Part shown: positions 6,301 through 14,486 of the stretch, in pieces
How the letters are laid out: every line of letters begins with the position of its first letter
Numbering within the stretch: position 1 is the first letter of the stretch
Source: Pyrinomonadaceae bacterium
GTDB taxonomy: Bacteria; Acidobacteriota; Blastocatellia; Pyrinomonadales; Pyrinomonadaceae
Direction: 5' to 3'
Length of the DNA: 40,272 bases
Assembly: GCA_030838445.1 (NCBI GenBank)
Contig: JAUZFQ010000115.1
Coordinates: 1-40,272, forward strand
Notes under the pieces: generated by a model
The model's input: only the letters and a program-made list of their open reading frames with translations
Databases searched by the model: none
Told to the model about the DNA's origin: nothing
Translations under genes and position numbers: made by a program

Positions 6301-9176
6301 AGGCCACGCTCAACAACAACACCATTAACAATTTCCCGAGCAACGTGGGCTTGCAGGTGCAATGCGGCAACGCGAACACCAGCGGCACTGCTCCGGCCAC
6401 CATCTGCGGCACGAACGGCAGCGCCACGAATATCATTCACATCACGAACAACAAGATCAACGTTCCCGGCCTCGGCTCCACCGTCAAGACCGGCAACGAG
6501 GGCATGATCGCGCTCGTCAACGGCCGCGGTCAGGGCAACTTCAACATCTCCTCCAACAACATCCAGCAGAACCTCGGCACGTCGCTCTCGCACTCGGCGT
6601 TCGGGCTGGCGACCGTCACCTCGACGATTAACAGCAACACCATCGTCGCCAACAACATCAACGCCGCGCAGGGCATCGGCGTCGGCACGAGCGTCACGGC
6701 CGGGTTCGGCACGAACACGCCGGTGATGACGACCTCCATCAACAGCAACAACATCAGTCAGGTGGATGGCAACGGCATCCTCGCCGTGGCGCGCGACAAC
6801 GGCAACGGCATGCTGAACGTGACCATCAAGAACAACACCGTCGCCGCGCCGCTGACCGGCGTGCGACAGGGCATCCGCATTGACGCCGGCAACTCGACCG
6901 GCGACAACGACGTCTGCCTCGACATCTCCGGCAACACGAGCGCGCCGAGCGTCGGTCAACCGGCGGCCTTGGGTATCGGCCTGCGCAAACAGGGGACGAG
7001 CACCACCGTCAACGCCTTCGGTATCGAAGGGATGGCGGCGACCGCCACGCCCGGCATCGAAACGTTCGTGAACGGCCAGAACCCGGCGGGCGGCGGCACG
7101 CTGCTCATCTCCGCCACCAGTGGCTTCTCCAACTGCTCGTCGGCTCCGACCTTCGCCGACGACGTGATCGTGCCGGCCTACCGCGACGCCGAGACACCCG
7201 CGAGCGTCCCGCCCGTCGTCAACACCAGCGCCGTCGCGCAGACGAAGGCAGCCGCGCAAAGCGAGTTTGCCCCCGTCTTGCAGAACGCCCCCGGCCTCGT
7301 CTCGCTGCCGCAGAGCGCGACCGCGCAAAAGGCCGCGAAGCTCTCCGACAGCAGCGTGTCGAAGGAAACAGACAAGGAAGTCAGCAAGTCCAAGACGCCT
7401 GACATTCAACCTTTGGTGAGCACCTTCCCGATTAGCATCGGCACGCTCGCGCCGGGCGACTCGGTCACCATCGTCTTCAGCGTGATGGTCAACCCGTCCA
7501 TCCCGAACAACGTCACGACGGTGTCGAACCAGGGCACTTTCAGCGGCAACTTCGGCACGAAGCTGACCGACGATCCGAGCGTGGGCGGGGCGAGCGACCC
7601 GACGGTCACGGACATCCTGCCGCGGCCGAGCTACACCATCAACAACGCTTCGATACCCGAACCCTCCACGGGTTCCGTGAACATGCCGTTCACCGTCGCC
7701 TTGAGCTACGCATACGGCAGCCCCGTCTCGGTTGATTTCGCGACCGCCGACGGAACGGCGACCGCAGCGGGCGGCGACTACACGCCGACCAGCGGCACGC
7801 TCAACTTCGCCGCGGGGCAGACGTTGCAGACGATCTCCGTGCCCGTCTTCGGCAACGGCGACACCTCGGACGAGAACTTCACCGTGACGCTCTCCAACGC
7901 GGTCAACAGCGTGCTCGGCGCGACCGTCACGGCGACCGGCACGATCACCGAAGCCAGCCCGCCGGGACGCGTGCTCATCAGCGAAGTTCGCACCTCCGGC
8001 CCCAATGGCGCGGGCGACGACTTCGTCGAGTTGTATAACAATCAGGATGTCGCGCAGAACATCAGCGGTTGGGCACTCTACAAGAGCGGCGCAACCTGTC
8101 TCGCGACGCCCGTGCTCATCGCCGTCATCCCGGCGGCCACGACCATTCCGGCGCGTGGTCACTACCTCGTCGTCGGCCCGGCTTACAGCCTCGCCGCGAG
8201 CGCGACCGGCAACGCCACCGTCGCAGCCGTCTCTGACATCGAGGCCGACCGCAACATCGGTCTCTTCAACACGTCCAACGTGTTGAACCTGAGCACGACG
8301 ACACGCGAAGACGCGGTCGCCTTCGACGTGAACGCGGGCGGCGGTAACAACTGCGACCTCCTCCGCGAGGGCGCGACTCTCCTGTCTGCGGGCGGCAGCG
8401 CATCGCAGCACAGCTTCGCGCGCAACCTGATCACGGGCTTGCCGAAGGAGACGAACGACAACGCGGCCGACTTCCTGCTCGTCACGACGACGCCCGCGGT
8501 CGCTGTCGGCAACAACCTGACGCCGGTACTCGGCGCGCCGGGGCCGGAGAATCTGGCCTCGCCCATCCAGCGCAACGCCGTCGTCAAGTCGTCGCTGATT
8601 GACCCGATGGTCGCCGCAGCGGCACCACCCAACCGCGTCCGTAGCTCGTTCGGCGCAAACCCGACGAACGCAGCCTTCGGCACGCTCTCCTTCCAGCGCC
8701 GCTTCAAGAACACGCTCGGCGTGCCCGTGACGCGGCTCCGCTTCCGCATCGTTGACTTGACGACGATCAACAACCGCACGGCCGGACAGTCCGACCTGCG
8801 CGTCCTCTCTTCGACGGGTACGGTCACGAACTCGGCTGGCAACACCGTGGTCGTGGTCAACGGGCTGACGCTCGAAACGCCGCCGCAACCGAACGGCGGC
8901 GGGTTGAACTCCACGCTCTCGGTGGTGCTGCCGGGCGGCGGTCTCGCGCCGGGCAACACCATTGACGTGCAGTTCCTCCTCGGCGTGCAGGAGCAGGGCG
9001 CATTCAGCTTCTTCATCAACGTGGAAGCGCTGCCCGGCTCCGGGCCTATCCCGGACGAGGCCACCGGCACGACGAAGGCGGGCATGACCGGCAAGCAACG
9101 CAACGCCGACGCCACCAACGCCACCCCCGCGGGTGCGGCGGATGACGCGGGGCAGAAGCAGCCGAAGGAGCAATAA
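3342..9176 (+). CDS. Giant secreted beta-helix / Calx-beta / lamin-tail-like surface protein
   Basis: A 1944-residue protein, with AAGGAGAG before the ATG. A Sec signal (1 to about 37) is followed by a Lys/Thr/Gln-rich linker. Next come a DUF11-like segment (about 86-145, GDTIKYTITVQNNS) and a cadherin/tandem-95-like Ig domain (about 150-250, NGTVTFNADGTFTYLPN). A very long Asn/Thr/Gly-rich parallel beta-helix region runs from about 253 to 1280. Then come a Lys/Ser linker, a second DUF11-like domain (about 1355-1425), a Calx-beta domain (about 1429-1536, VDFATADGTATAAGGDYTP), a lamin-tail-like domain (about 1540-1730, ISEVRTSGPNGAGDDFVELY) and a C-terminal beta region. No LPXTG, PEP-CTERM or type-9 sorting signal is visible, so how it stays on the surface is unclear. 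A role as adhesin or surface-fibre partner of the collar proteins is inferred from position only. Confidence 0.85.
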   Translation: MKNFTPTSGVSTSRVFLASLLTCLMLVTPLTPVGFASTTSRLTQTRSKSADKQTPAQKADKPTQGDATTQKAPPISTSLTSAEISATKTDTIIGDTLGDGKAQAGDTIKYTITVQNNSATETATGVTLNDMVDPNTSIITDSIHAQPQARNDAYTTVGNTLLKVGVAAGTDPEVRVTGSAFDNDSNATDSNQLASFTQPANGTVTFNADGTFTYLPNANFRGPTDTFTYTLRNSIDNTLTDAATITITITGMVWYVDNSYAGANGTADGRSTRPFTSLTPVNNAASDVDLAGDYIYLFAGNAAYTTGLVLENNQQFIGNGVALVVPINATPTTLRAAGSRPTLSNGTGNALTLANSVSAQGLNLTAAANAALFGSGISGTNNVSDANITTTGSGTAVSLTNQAGTFNYSGGGGSSISGNSTGTAVLISGGGGNITFFGVPVGQNNGRAVDIQTRTGGTVEFSNGSTVTQTAGSTDSVVLRNNATGSVINFLNNVNLTTSNGRGLQTDNSTGSFVLNMNAAGNNINATGGAAIDVEDISADLDFVTLSSTNSTAQGIRIFNLSNSPVGRSITVTTSTTVNNSAGTGVLVDSNAAAVSFAALNSAPAANQIGVSIVSNTGATSATSGTVTATDAVAVNVLNSLLNMTLTSVSTNNTGDADNCVTLNGLTGTLTMNGGALVGGNSQAFFANAQNGSITYNGTISQANAFRLIEVTNKTGGTVAFGGAVTATAGTGINLATNTGATINFTGGISLTTTTNAAFTATGGGTVNATQNNTSIVNTLTTTTGTALNVANTNIGASGLTFRSITSNGATNGIILNTTGAAGGLTVAGNGGTCTSVASCTGGTIQSANVGVSLASTTSVSITRMFILNTQRSGIKGSNTVNNFSFTNGRIENSGTSLLAGSQDANIAFNDQSGTENNVSGVVTITGNTLLNAFYHGVDIFNFAGTISDAQISDNVITSSTAVGNSLGSGIRFVAFGSAGATANITKATLNNNTINNFPSNVGLQVQCGNANTSGTAPATICGTNGSATNIIHITNNKINVPGLGSTVKTGNEGMIALVNGRGQGNFNISSNNIQQNLGTSLSHSAFGLATVTSTINSNTIVANNINAAQGIGVGTSVTAGFGTNTPVMTTSINSNNISQVDGNGILAVARDNGNGMLNVTIKNNTVAAPLTGVRQGIRIDAGNSTGDNDVCLDISGNTSAPSVGQPAALGIGLRKQGTSTTVNAFGIEGMAATATPGIETFVNGQNPAGGGTLLISATSGFSNCSSAPTFADDVIVPAYRDAETPASVPPVVNTSAVAQTKAAAQSEFAPVLQNAPGLVSLPQSATAQKAAKLSDSSVSKETDKEVSKSKTPDIQPLVSTFPISIGTLAPGDSVTIVFSVMVNPSIPNNVTTVSNQGTFSGNFGTKLTDDPSVGGASDPTVTDILPRPSYTINNASIPEPSTGSVNMPFTVALSYAYGSPVSVDFATADGTATAAGGDYTPTSGTLNFAAGQTLQTISVPVFGNGDTSDENFTVTLSNAVNSVLGATVTATGTITEASPPGRVLISEVRTSGPNGAGDDFVELYNNQDVAQNISGWALYKSGATCLATPVLIAVIPAATTIPARGHYLVVGPAYSLAASATGNATVAAVSDIEADRNIGLFNTSNVLNLSTTTREDAVAFDVNAGGGNNCDLLREGATLLSAGGSASQHSFARNLITGLPKETNDNAADFLLVTTTPAVAVGNNLTPVLGAPGPENLASPIQRNAVVKSSLIDPMVAAAAPPNRVRSSFGANPTNAAFGTLSFQRRFKNTLGVPVTRLRFRIVDLTTINNRTAGQSDLRVLSSTGTVTNSAGNTVVVVNGLTLETPPQPNGGGLNSTLSVVLPGGGLAPGNTIDVQFLLGVQEQGAFSFFINVEALPGSGPIPDEATGTTKAGMTGKQRNADATNATPAGAADDAGQKQPKEQ

Positions 9177-9193
9177 CCGACAACCCTTAAGGC

Positions 9194-9267
9194 TTTCGCT
9201 CGCGCCGCAAGGCAGCGGGCGAAAAGGAAGAGGCCGCCAGTGCAGCGAGGGCACGGGCGGCCTCTTC
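9194..9267 (+). terminator. Double hairpin terminator between convergent genes
   Basis: Two stem-loops. The first pairs 9194-9203 with 9215-9224 (9 of 10). The second pairs 9227-9238 with 9256-9267 (12 of 12, 17-nt loop) and is followed by AATTT on the plus strand. Read on the minus strand, the second is followed by CTTTTC. It probably ends transcription from both sides: the giant gene and, from the other side, the GH15 fusion gene. Confidence 0.6.
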
Positions 9268-9295
9268 AATTTGGAAACGGAAGACAGTCCGTAGT

Positions 9296-9408
9296 CAGTT
9301 GTCCGTGGTCAGTTGTCAGTTGTCAGTTGTCAGTTGTTCAAGACTAATCTTTAGCGATTCGGATGATAGCCACACGCAACGGACAACTGACCACGGACAA
9401 CTGACAGC
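9296..9408. repeat. CAGTTGTC-type short repeats in inverted arrangement
   Basis: Four to five copies of the 7-mer CAGTTGT lie head-to-tail at 9297-9336. The inverted form (CAACTGACCACGGACAACTG) lies at about 9384-9404, so the block can fold back on itself. One more copy of the motif lies at about 957-968, upstream of the DUF6916 gene. From memory, such repeats are common between genes in several phyla; they are not a CRISPR. Confidence 0.55.
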
Positions 9409-9415
9409 CTCCCCT

Positions 9416-12400
9416 TCAATCGCTCCACACGCGCGTGAAAGCCTCTGCCAGTTGGTCGCGCCAACTTGTCCAGTTGTGCCCGGCGGCGGCTTCGCGATAG
9501 GCGACCGGGTAGCCCTTGCCCGCGAGCAGCACGCGCACGCGCCGGTTCACTTTCCAGATCGGTTCAAGCAGTCCCACGTCGAAATAAAACTTCAGCGGCC
9601 GCGCCGTCCGCATCGGCTCTAACCCGGCGAGCGCCGTCACCACGCGCTCGTCGTCAATCTGGAAAGCCGTGGACTGCCCGGCCACGCGTGCGAACACGTC
9701 CGGGTGTTTGAGCGCCGTCCAGACCGAGATGACGCCGCCGAGACTCGCGCCCATCAGAGCGCGCTCGTCGCGCTCGGCGCGCGTGCGATAGCGCGCGTCA
9801 ACGAACGGCACGAGTTCAGTCGCCATGAAGGCCGCGAACTTGTCGTTCGCCCAGTACTCCTTGAAGCGATCCACGGGGTTGACGAAGACGATGATGAAGG
9901 GCGCGACTTTCCCTTGCGTGATCAACTGCTCGGCGACGGCGACCGCGCGCGCACGCGTCCCGTACTCGATGCCGTCCTGCAAGTACAAGACGGGGTAACG
10001 CTCGCCGCCGCCGCGCGCGTAAGAAGGCGGCAGGTAAATTTGTATCTTGCGGACGCCGCCGTCGAGCGAGGCGGTGGGCGCGTCCAGACTCTCCAGCGTG
10101 CCGCGCGTGTCCCACTTCGCCTCGGCCACCGCCGACGGGCGATAGCCGGGCATCACGAAGAAGTTGTTGAAGCCGCCCACGCCGTTGTCGAGTTTCTGCT
10201 CGTTCAACGGATCGTTCGTCCACTCGCCGTCGGCGATGAACTTGTATTCGACCCGCGCGTCGCGCGCGAACTTCATCGTCAGGTAGCGCACGTCCGTCCC
10301 CGGCAGTTCGCGCAGGTACAGGCGGCGCGGACTCCAACTCGTAAAATCGCCCACCGCCTCCACGCGCTTCGCCTTGCCGCGATAGACGAACGTCACCTCG
10401 TCGCCTTCCACTTGCGGAGAACGCTCCGCCTTCCGCAGACGTTCCGCGAGCGCGGGCGAGGCTTGCGTCGCCGCTTCGTGCGCGCCGAACTCCGCTTTCG
10501 TCAGCCCGCGCAACTGGACGCGCCGAAACGCCGTCGCGCCGTTCGATTTGTGCATGCCGATGACCACCGTCGAATCTCCTTCGGGCACGCGCACGTTCAA
10601 CTCGAACGCGCCCCGCTGTTTGATCTCCACCTCGCGCGCCTCGCCGTTCACGAGCGCGTAGACGCGCGTGTCCGCCTCGATGCCGCCGCCCAGATTGACG
10701 ACTGTGCCCGCCTCCACCGGCGGCCGCGCCTCTTCGGCGTCGCCGCTCGACGCGCCGCCCGCGTCCGCCGGGATGTGCTTGGCCGCGGCGTAGCGCGCCG
10801 CCACGATGTCGGGCGTCTCAAGGTTGCGCCCCTCCGCTAGGTTCGCGGCGAGACGGATGAACTGCGCCATCGTCCACGCGAGCGGCGTCGCCGAACCCGT
10901 GCCCTCGCCGAACTTGAACGACTCGTTCGGCGCGTCGCGCCTGTCCCAGATTTGTTCGGGCAGCATCAAGCCTTCGTTCGCGAAACCGAGCATGTGGTCG
11001 AGCCGTATCCGCGCCGCCGCCCGCTCACCGCGCGCGAGTTCATACTGCCCGCGCTCGCCCGCGAGCAAAGCCCACAAACGCCCCTTGCCCGTGTACTTGC
11101 CGTCGAAGTTCCACGGCCGCCCGTCGTCCATCTCGCCGTAGCCGTCGTGGTTGTAGCGATACCACGCCGCGCCGTTCGGCGTCTCCACCTTGATCAACTT
11201 GTCCACCACGGCGATTGACTTTGCGATCAAAGGATCGTCGGCGCGCTTGATGCCGAGACGCACGAGTTCGAGAAAGCCCGCATCCACATACTCGCGCTCG
11301 TCGTAGTCCGCGCCGCCGTTCCCCGCGTTCATCGGGTCGCCGTCGTTCGGGTCGTCGTCGGCGTGCGCGATGCGCAGGTAGTAGTTGCCGTCGCCGTACT
11401 TGCCGGTCGAGGTCGCCGTCCAGCGTTCGACGTTGCGCGCCCACTCGTCGGCCGTCGCCAGATAAATTGCCGCCGACGCCCCGGCGTCGTTGCGCCGCGC
11501 GATCTCTGCCGCGCAGACGAGTCCGGCGATCTCGGCGGCGATGGTCGAAGGCGAGTGGCCGGGCTTCTCTTCCCAACGCTCCTGCGGCGTGCGCGCCCCC
11601 GTGCGCACGAGGAAGTCTGCGGCGGGGCGCACGTGCTTCGTCCACGTCTCGTTGTCCGTGCGCCCAAGCGTGTAAGCGAGGATGAGCGGGAAGGCCACCT
11701 CGTCAAGTTGGAGCGAACCCCAGAACGGCCGCCCGTCGAGCCAGGAGTTTTGCGGGAAACTGCCGTCCGGCTTCTGCTGCACTTTGAACAAATAATTCAA
11801 CGCGCGATCCGCGCCCGCCTTGTCGCCGAGCGCGTAGAGCGCGGTCGCCACCTGATAGAGATCGCGCGACCAGACGAGATGATAGCCGCCGACGTTCGGC
11901 TCGTTGGCCGTCGCGCCGCCGCCCCACGGCACGGAGAGCGAAGCGATGTTCGCCCCGCGATAAGTCTTGTCCTCGTGCGCCCTCAAGATCATCGCCGCCA
12001 TGTCGAACTGCGCTTGATACTTCGCTTCGACGCGACGCAGCGACACGAGATACTCGTGCCACCCGCGCTCGTAATCCTCGCGCACGCGCGGGAAACTTTT
12101 CAGCAGCGAGGTGCGCGCGTTAGCTAACGCCTCCTCCACATCTTTCCCGAAGCCGAGCGCGATTGTGAAAGGCTGCGACGCATTCACGCGCGCCACCTGC
12201 ACGACGTTGCCGTCCGCCGCGCGCAGGTATCGGTTGACGATTCGCCCCGACGCGCGTAACTGCGTGAGGCCGTCGCTCGTGCCGAGATAGCCGTTCGTCG
12301 CGTCCGTGAAATTCGCGCCCGACGCGACGAGCGCGGAAGTTTTGTCTGCGTCAGAGGCGAGCAGTGCGTCGCCTTGCAGCCACGCCGAATCGTGCAGGCC

Positions 12401-12940
12401 GCTGTTGTTCAAAGACGGATCGTAATAGACGTAGAGGGCGTCCGTCGGGCGCGGGTTGCGGCTCTTGAACTCCACGTTGATGAGAAGCGTGTGCCGTGCC
12501 GGGTCGGTCACGTAAGTTTTCGTGATCGTCCACGCGCCCGACTTCGCCGTGTTGATCTGTCGAAACGTGAGCGCGCGCCCGTCAACGACCTCGACGCGGT
12601 GCGTCGCGTCGTCGCGCTCGGTCTCGACGCGGCCGCCCGACGACACGACGACGAACTGCAACTCTTGCGAGTTAGCCACGTCCACGGTCGGGTAATAGAC
12701 TTCCGTCAACACGCCGTCGCCGAACGTGAACCACACCTTCGATGCGAGCGTGTTCGACGTGCCGACGCCCTGCTTCCCCGCCCCCGGCCAGTGCGCCTCC
12801 GCGCCCGGCGCGCCCGGCGCGAGGTTGCTCCCCGCCGCGTCTTCCTGCGCCCGCGCCACACTGACGCCGCCGCACGTCAACGCCAAAACAAAAAGGACGC
12901 ACCACCAAGATGCGCCCCGCACAAGTTTAACTTTCATCAT
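9416..12940 (-). CDS. GH15 glucodextranase/glucoamylase fused to CBM48-like module and CE1-like esterase
   Basis: A 1174-residue protein with a GA-rich ribosome site (AGAGGGA) before the ATG. A signal peptide (1 to about 31) precedes a glucodextranase-type N-terminal beta domain (about 37-290) and a GH15 (alpha/alpha)6 domain (about 310-700). GH15 enzymes release glucose from non-reducing ends of alpha-glucans. Glu662 in LPEQIWD matches the family's catalytic base, and GKGRLWALLAGERGQYE is a family motif. A linker with an Ig-like part leads to a CBM48/AMPK-like glycogen-binding module (about 850-935, VEAVGDFTSW). The last 230 residues are a PF00756-type alpha/beta-hydrolase, with Ser1066 in GASLGG and His1155 in GHNW. 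The esterase substrate is unknown; acyl-substituted polysaccharide is plausible. Each part is normally a separate protein. It is likely periplasmic or outer-surface. Confidence 0.85.
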   Translation of the reverse strand: MMKVKLVRGASWWCVLFVLALTCGGVSVARAQEDAAGSNLAPGAPGAEAHWPGAGKQGVGTSNTLASKVWFTFGDGVLTEVYYPTVDVANSQELQFVVVSSGGRVETERDDATHRVEVVDGRALTFRQINTAKSGAWTITKTYVTDPARHTLLINVEFKSRNPRPTDALYVYYDPSLNNSGLHDSAWLQGDALLASDADKTSALVASGANFTDATNGYLGTSDGLTQLRASGRIVNRYLRAADGNVVQVARVNASQPFTIALGFGKDVEEALANARTSLLKSFPRVREDYERGWHEYLVSLRRVEAKYQAQFDMAAMILRAHEDKTYRGANIASLSVPWGGGATANEPNVGGYHLVWSRDLYQVATALYALGDKAGADRALNYLFKVQQKPDGSFPQNSWLDGRPFWGSLQLDEVAFPLILAYTLGRTDNETWTKHVRPAADFLVRTGARTPQERWEEKPGHSPSTIAAEIAGLVCAAEIARRNDAGASAAIYLATADEWARNVERWTATSTGKYGDGNYYLRIAHADDDPNDGDPMNAGNGGADYDEREYVDAGFLELVRLGIKRADDPLIAKSIAVVDKLIKVETPNGAAWYRYNHDGYGEMDDGRPWNFDGKYTGKGRLWALLAGERGQYELARGERAAARIRLDHMLGFANEGLMLPEQIWDRRDAPNESFKFGEGTGSATPLAWTMAQFIRLAANLAEGRNLETPDIVAARYAAAKHIPADAGGASSGDAEEARPPVEAGTVVNLGGGIEADTRVYALVNGEAREVEIKQRGAFELNVRVPEGDSTVVIGMHKSNGATAFRRVQLRGLTKAEFGAHEAATQASPALAERLRKAERSPQVEGDEVTFVYRGKAKRVEAVGDFTSWSPRRLYLRELPGTDVRYLTMKFARDARVEYKFIADGEWTNDPLNEQKLDNGVGGFNNFFVMPGYRPSAVAEAKWDTRGTLESLDAPTASLDGGVRKIQIYLPPSYARGGGERYPVLYLQDGIEYGTRARAVAVAEQLITQGKVAPFIIVFVNPVDRFKEYWANDKFAAFMATELVPFVDARYRTRAERDERALMGASLGGVISVWTALKHPDVFARVAGQSTAFQIDDERVVTALAGLEPMRTARPLKFYFDVGLLEPIWKVNRRVRVLLAGKGYPVAYREAAAGHNWTSWRDQLAEAFTRVWSD

Positions 12941-12989
12941 TCCCTCTTCCCGTTAGTTGTTCCTCAATAACACTCATCCCGTCCTCGTC

Positions 12990-13069
12990 CTTTGCGCCTC
13001 CAGCGCCTTTGCGTGAGATATCTTTTTATGAAAGAAGATAACTCACGCAAAGGCGCTGGAGGCGCAAAG
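12990..13069. repeat. 28-bp perfect inverted repeat hairpin
   Basis: Arms 12990-13017 and 13042-13069 are perfect reverse complements. After one mismatch the stem continues for about nine more pairs, one of them G-T, leaving almost no loop. It lies 40 bp after the XylH-like stop and 50 bp before the GH15 gene, so on the minus strand it may act as a terminator. The arm sequence (CTTTGCGCCTCCAGCGCC...) resembles dispersed intergenic repeats I know from several bacterial phyla. GTCAC short repeats follow at 13083-13115, running into the end of the permease gene. Confidence 0.7.
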
Positions 13070-13109
13070 AAGCAGTTAACTCGTCACTCGTCACCTGTCA
13101 CTGCTCTTG

Positions 13110-14444
13110 TCACCCCTGCTTGCGCCCGAGCATGTCGAGGCCGACGGCCGTGACGAGGATCGCGCCCTTGATGATGTACTGCGAATATGGCTGCACATTT
13201 AGCAGCGACATGCCGTTGTCGAGGCTCGCCATGAACAGCGCGCCGAGGCACGCGCCGAAGACCGTCCCGCGCCCGCCCATCAAACTCGTCCCGCCGATGA
13301 CGCACGCCGCGATGGCGTCGAGTTCGAGCAAGTTGCCCGCGTCGGGCGACGCGCTGCCGACGCGTGCCGTGTAGATGAGCGAGGCCGCGCCCGCCAGCAC
13401 GCCCATGATGCAGAAGACCGCCCAGATGTGATTGCGCACGTTGATGCCGGAGAGCCGCGCCGCCTCCGGGTTGCCGCCGATGGCGTAGAGGTAGCGGCCG
13501 AACGTCGTGCTCTGCGTGAGGAACGCGCCCGCCAGGGCGACGACGATCAAGATGATGACCGGGATCGGAATCCCCTCCGAAGCGTTCATGTGCCGGATGA
13601 ACAGCACGACGACGAGCGACGGCACGACGACGCTCAGCACCAGACCGAGCGCGCCCGTCTTCCCCAGCCCGTAACGCTGGCGCGCGCGGTGTCGCCTCAG
13701 GTTCATCCAGACAATCGCCGCGACCGCCACGAGCGCGAACGCGAGTCCGACCGGGCGCGTCACGAACTGCTGCCCGATGGCCTTGAAGCCCGGCAGCGTG
13801 ATCGGGATCGTCTCGCCCCGCGTCATGCCGAGCACGAAGCCGCGCCACGCGAGCAGCCCGCCGAGCGTGACGATGAAGGCCGGGATGTTCGCGTAGGCGA
13901 CGAGCGCGCCCTGCGCCTGCGACACGCCGACGGCGACGACGATGGCCGCGAAGATCGTCGGCACGAGTCCCCACCCGTTCTGCGCCGCCTGCGCGGTGGC
14001 CGCTATGCCGCCGATGAACCCGACGAGCGAGCCGACCGACAGGTCTATGTTGCCCGTCACGATCACCATCAACATGCCGACGGCGAGCACGCCCGTCACG
14101 GCCGTCTGCCGCATCAAGTTCGAGAAGTTGCGCGGCGATAAGAATAAGCCTTCCTGAATCCAAGCGAAGCTGAAAAAATAAACGACGTGGTTCTTGACCA
14201 TGAGGGCAAAGCCCCCAAGCCCCTCCCACTCGCGAAAACTGGGACAGCCCGAAGTGACGTAGTGGAAGAACACCCAGATCAAAACTAACGCGAGCAACAG
14301 CGTATAGGCGCGCAACGCGTCGGTCGGAATCTTAAAACCGCCGATGCGAATCTGCCGCGTCAACTCCGCGTCGCCGGGCGCGGGCGTCACGTCGGCCGTC
14401 ACGGGCGGGCGATCAACTACCGGCTCATTTGGTGGATGGCTCAT
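13110..14444 (-). CDS. xylH: Sugar ABC transporter permease, XylH-like
   Basis: A 444-residue protein. The ATG at 14444 has GGAG 8 bp upstream and is preferred over a TTG two codons earlier. It matches E. coli XylH (recalled, 393 residues) in long blocks: [51 protein letters not shown]-like [35 protein letters not shown] and SLDNGMS. Between TM1 and the LSPRNFSN block it carries an extra segment of about 33 residues (67-99) that E. coli XylH lacks; it includes a partly hydrophobic stretch. It forms the membrane channel of a D-xylose-type importer with the XylG and XylF homologues encoded upstream. Xylose specificity is inferred from homology; other pentoses or hexoses are possible. Confidence 0.9.
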   Translation of the reverse strand: MSHPPNEPVVDRPPVTADVTPAPGDAELTRQIRIGGFKIPTDALRAYTLLLALVLIWVFFHYVTSGCPSFREWEGLGGFALMVKNHVVYFFSFAWIQEGLFLSPRNFSNLMRQTAVTGVLAVGMLMVIVTGNIDLSVGSLVGFIGGIAATAQAAQNGWGLVPTIFAAIVVAVGVSQAQGALVAYANIPAFIVTLGGLLAWRGFVLGMTRGETIPITLPGFKAIGQQFVTRPVGLAFALVAVAAIVWMNLRRHRARQRYGLGKTGALGLVLSVVVPSLVVVLFIRHMNASEGIPIPVIILIVVALAGAFLTQSTTFGRYLYAIGGNPEAARLSGINVRNHIWAVFCIMGVLAGAASLIYTARVGSASPDAGNLLELDAIAACVIGGTSLMGGRGTVFGACLGALFMASLDNGMSLLNVQPYSQYIIKGAILVTAVGLDMLGRKQG

Positions 14445-14486
14445 GGACAACTCCGAAGAGAACTCAAACTTAAGACGACATAAAAC

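Noticed and set aside
3429-9269. Long minus-strand open frames opposite the giant protein (653 and 1115 codons)
   Set aside because: They are rich in Arg, Val, Asp and Gly without domains and mirror the codon pattern of the plus-strand gene, which has a ribosome site, signal peptide and domains.
9296-9408. CRISPR array
   Set aside because: Units are 7-10 bp, back to back and partly inverted; no spacers of constant length and no cas gene.
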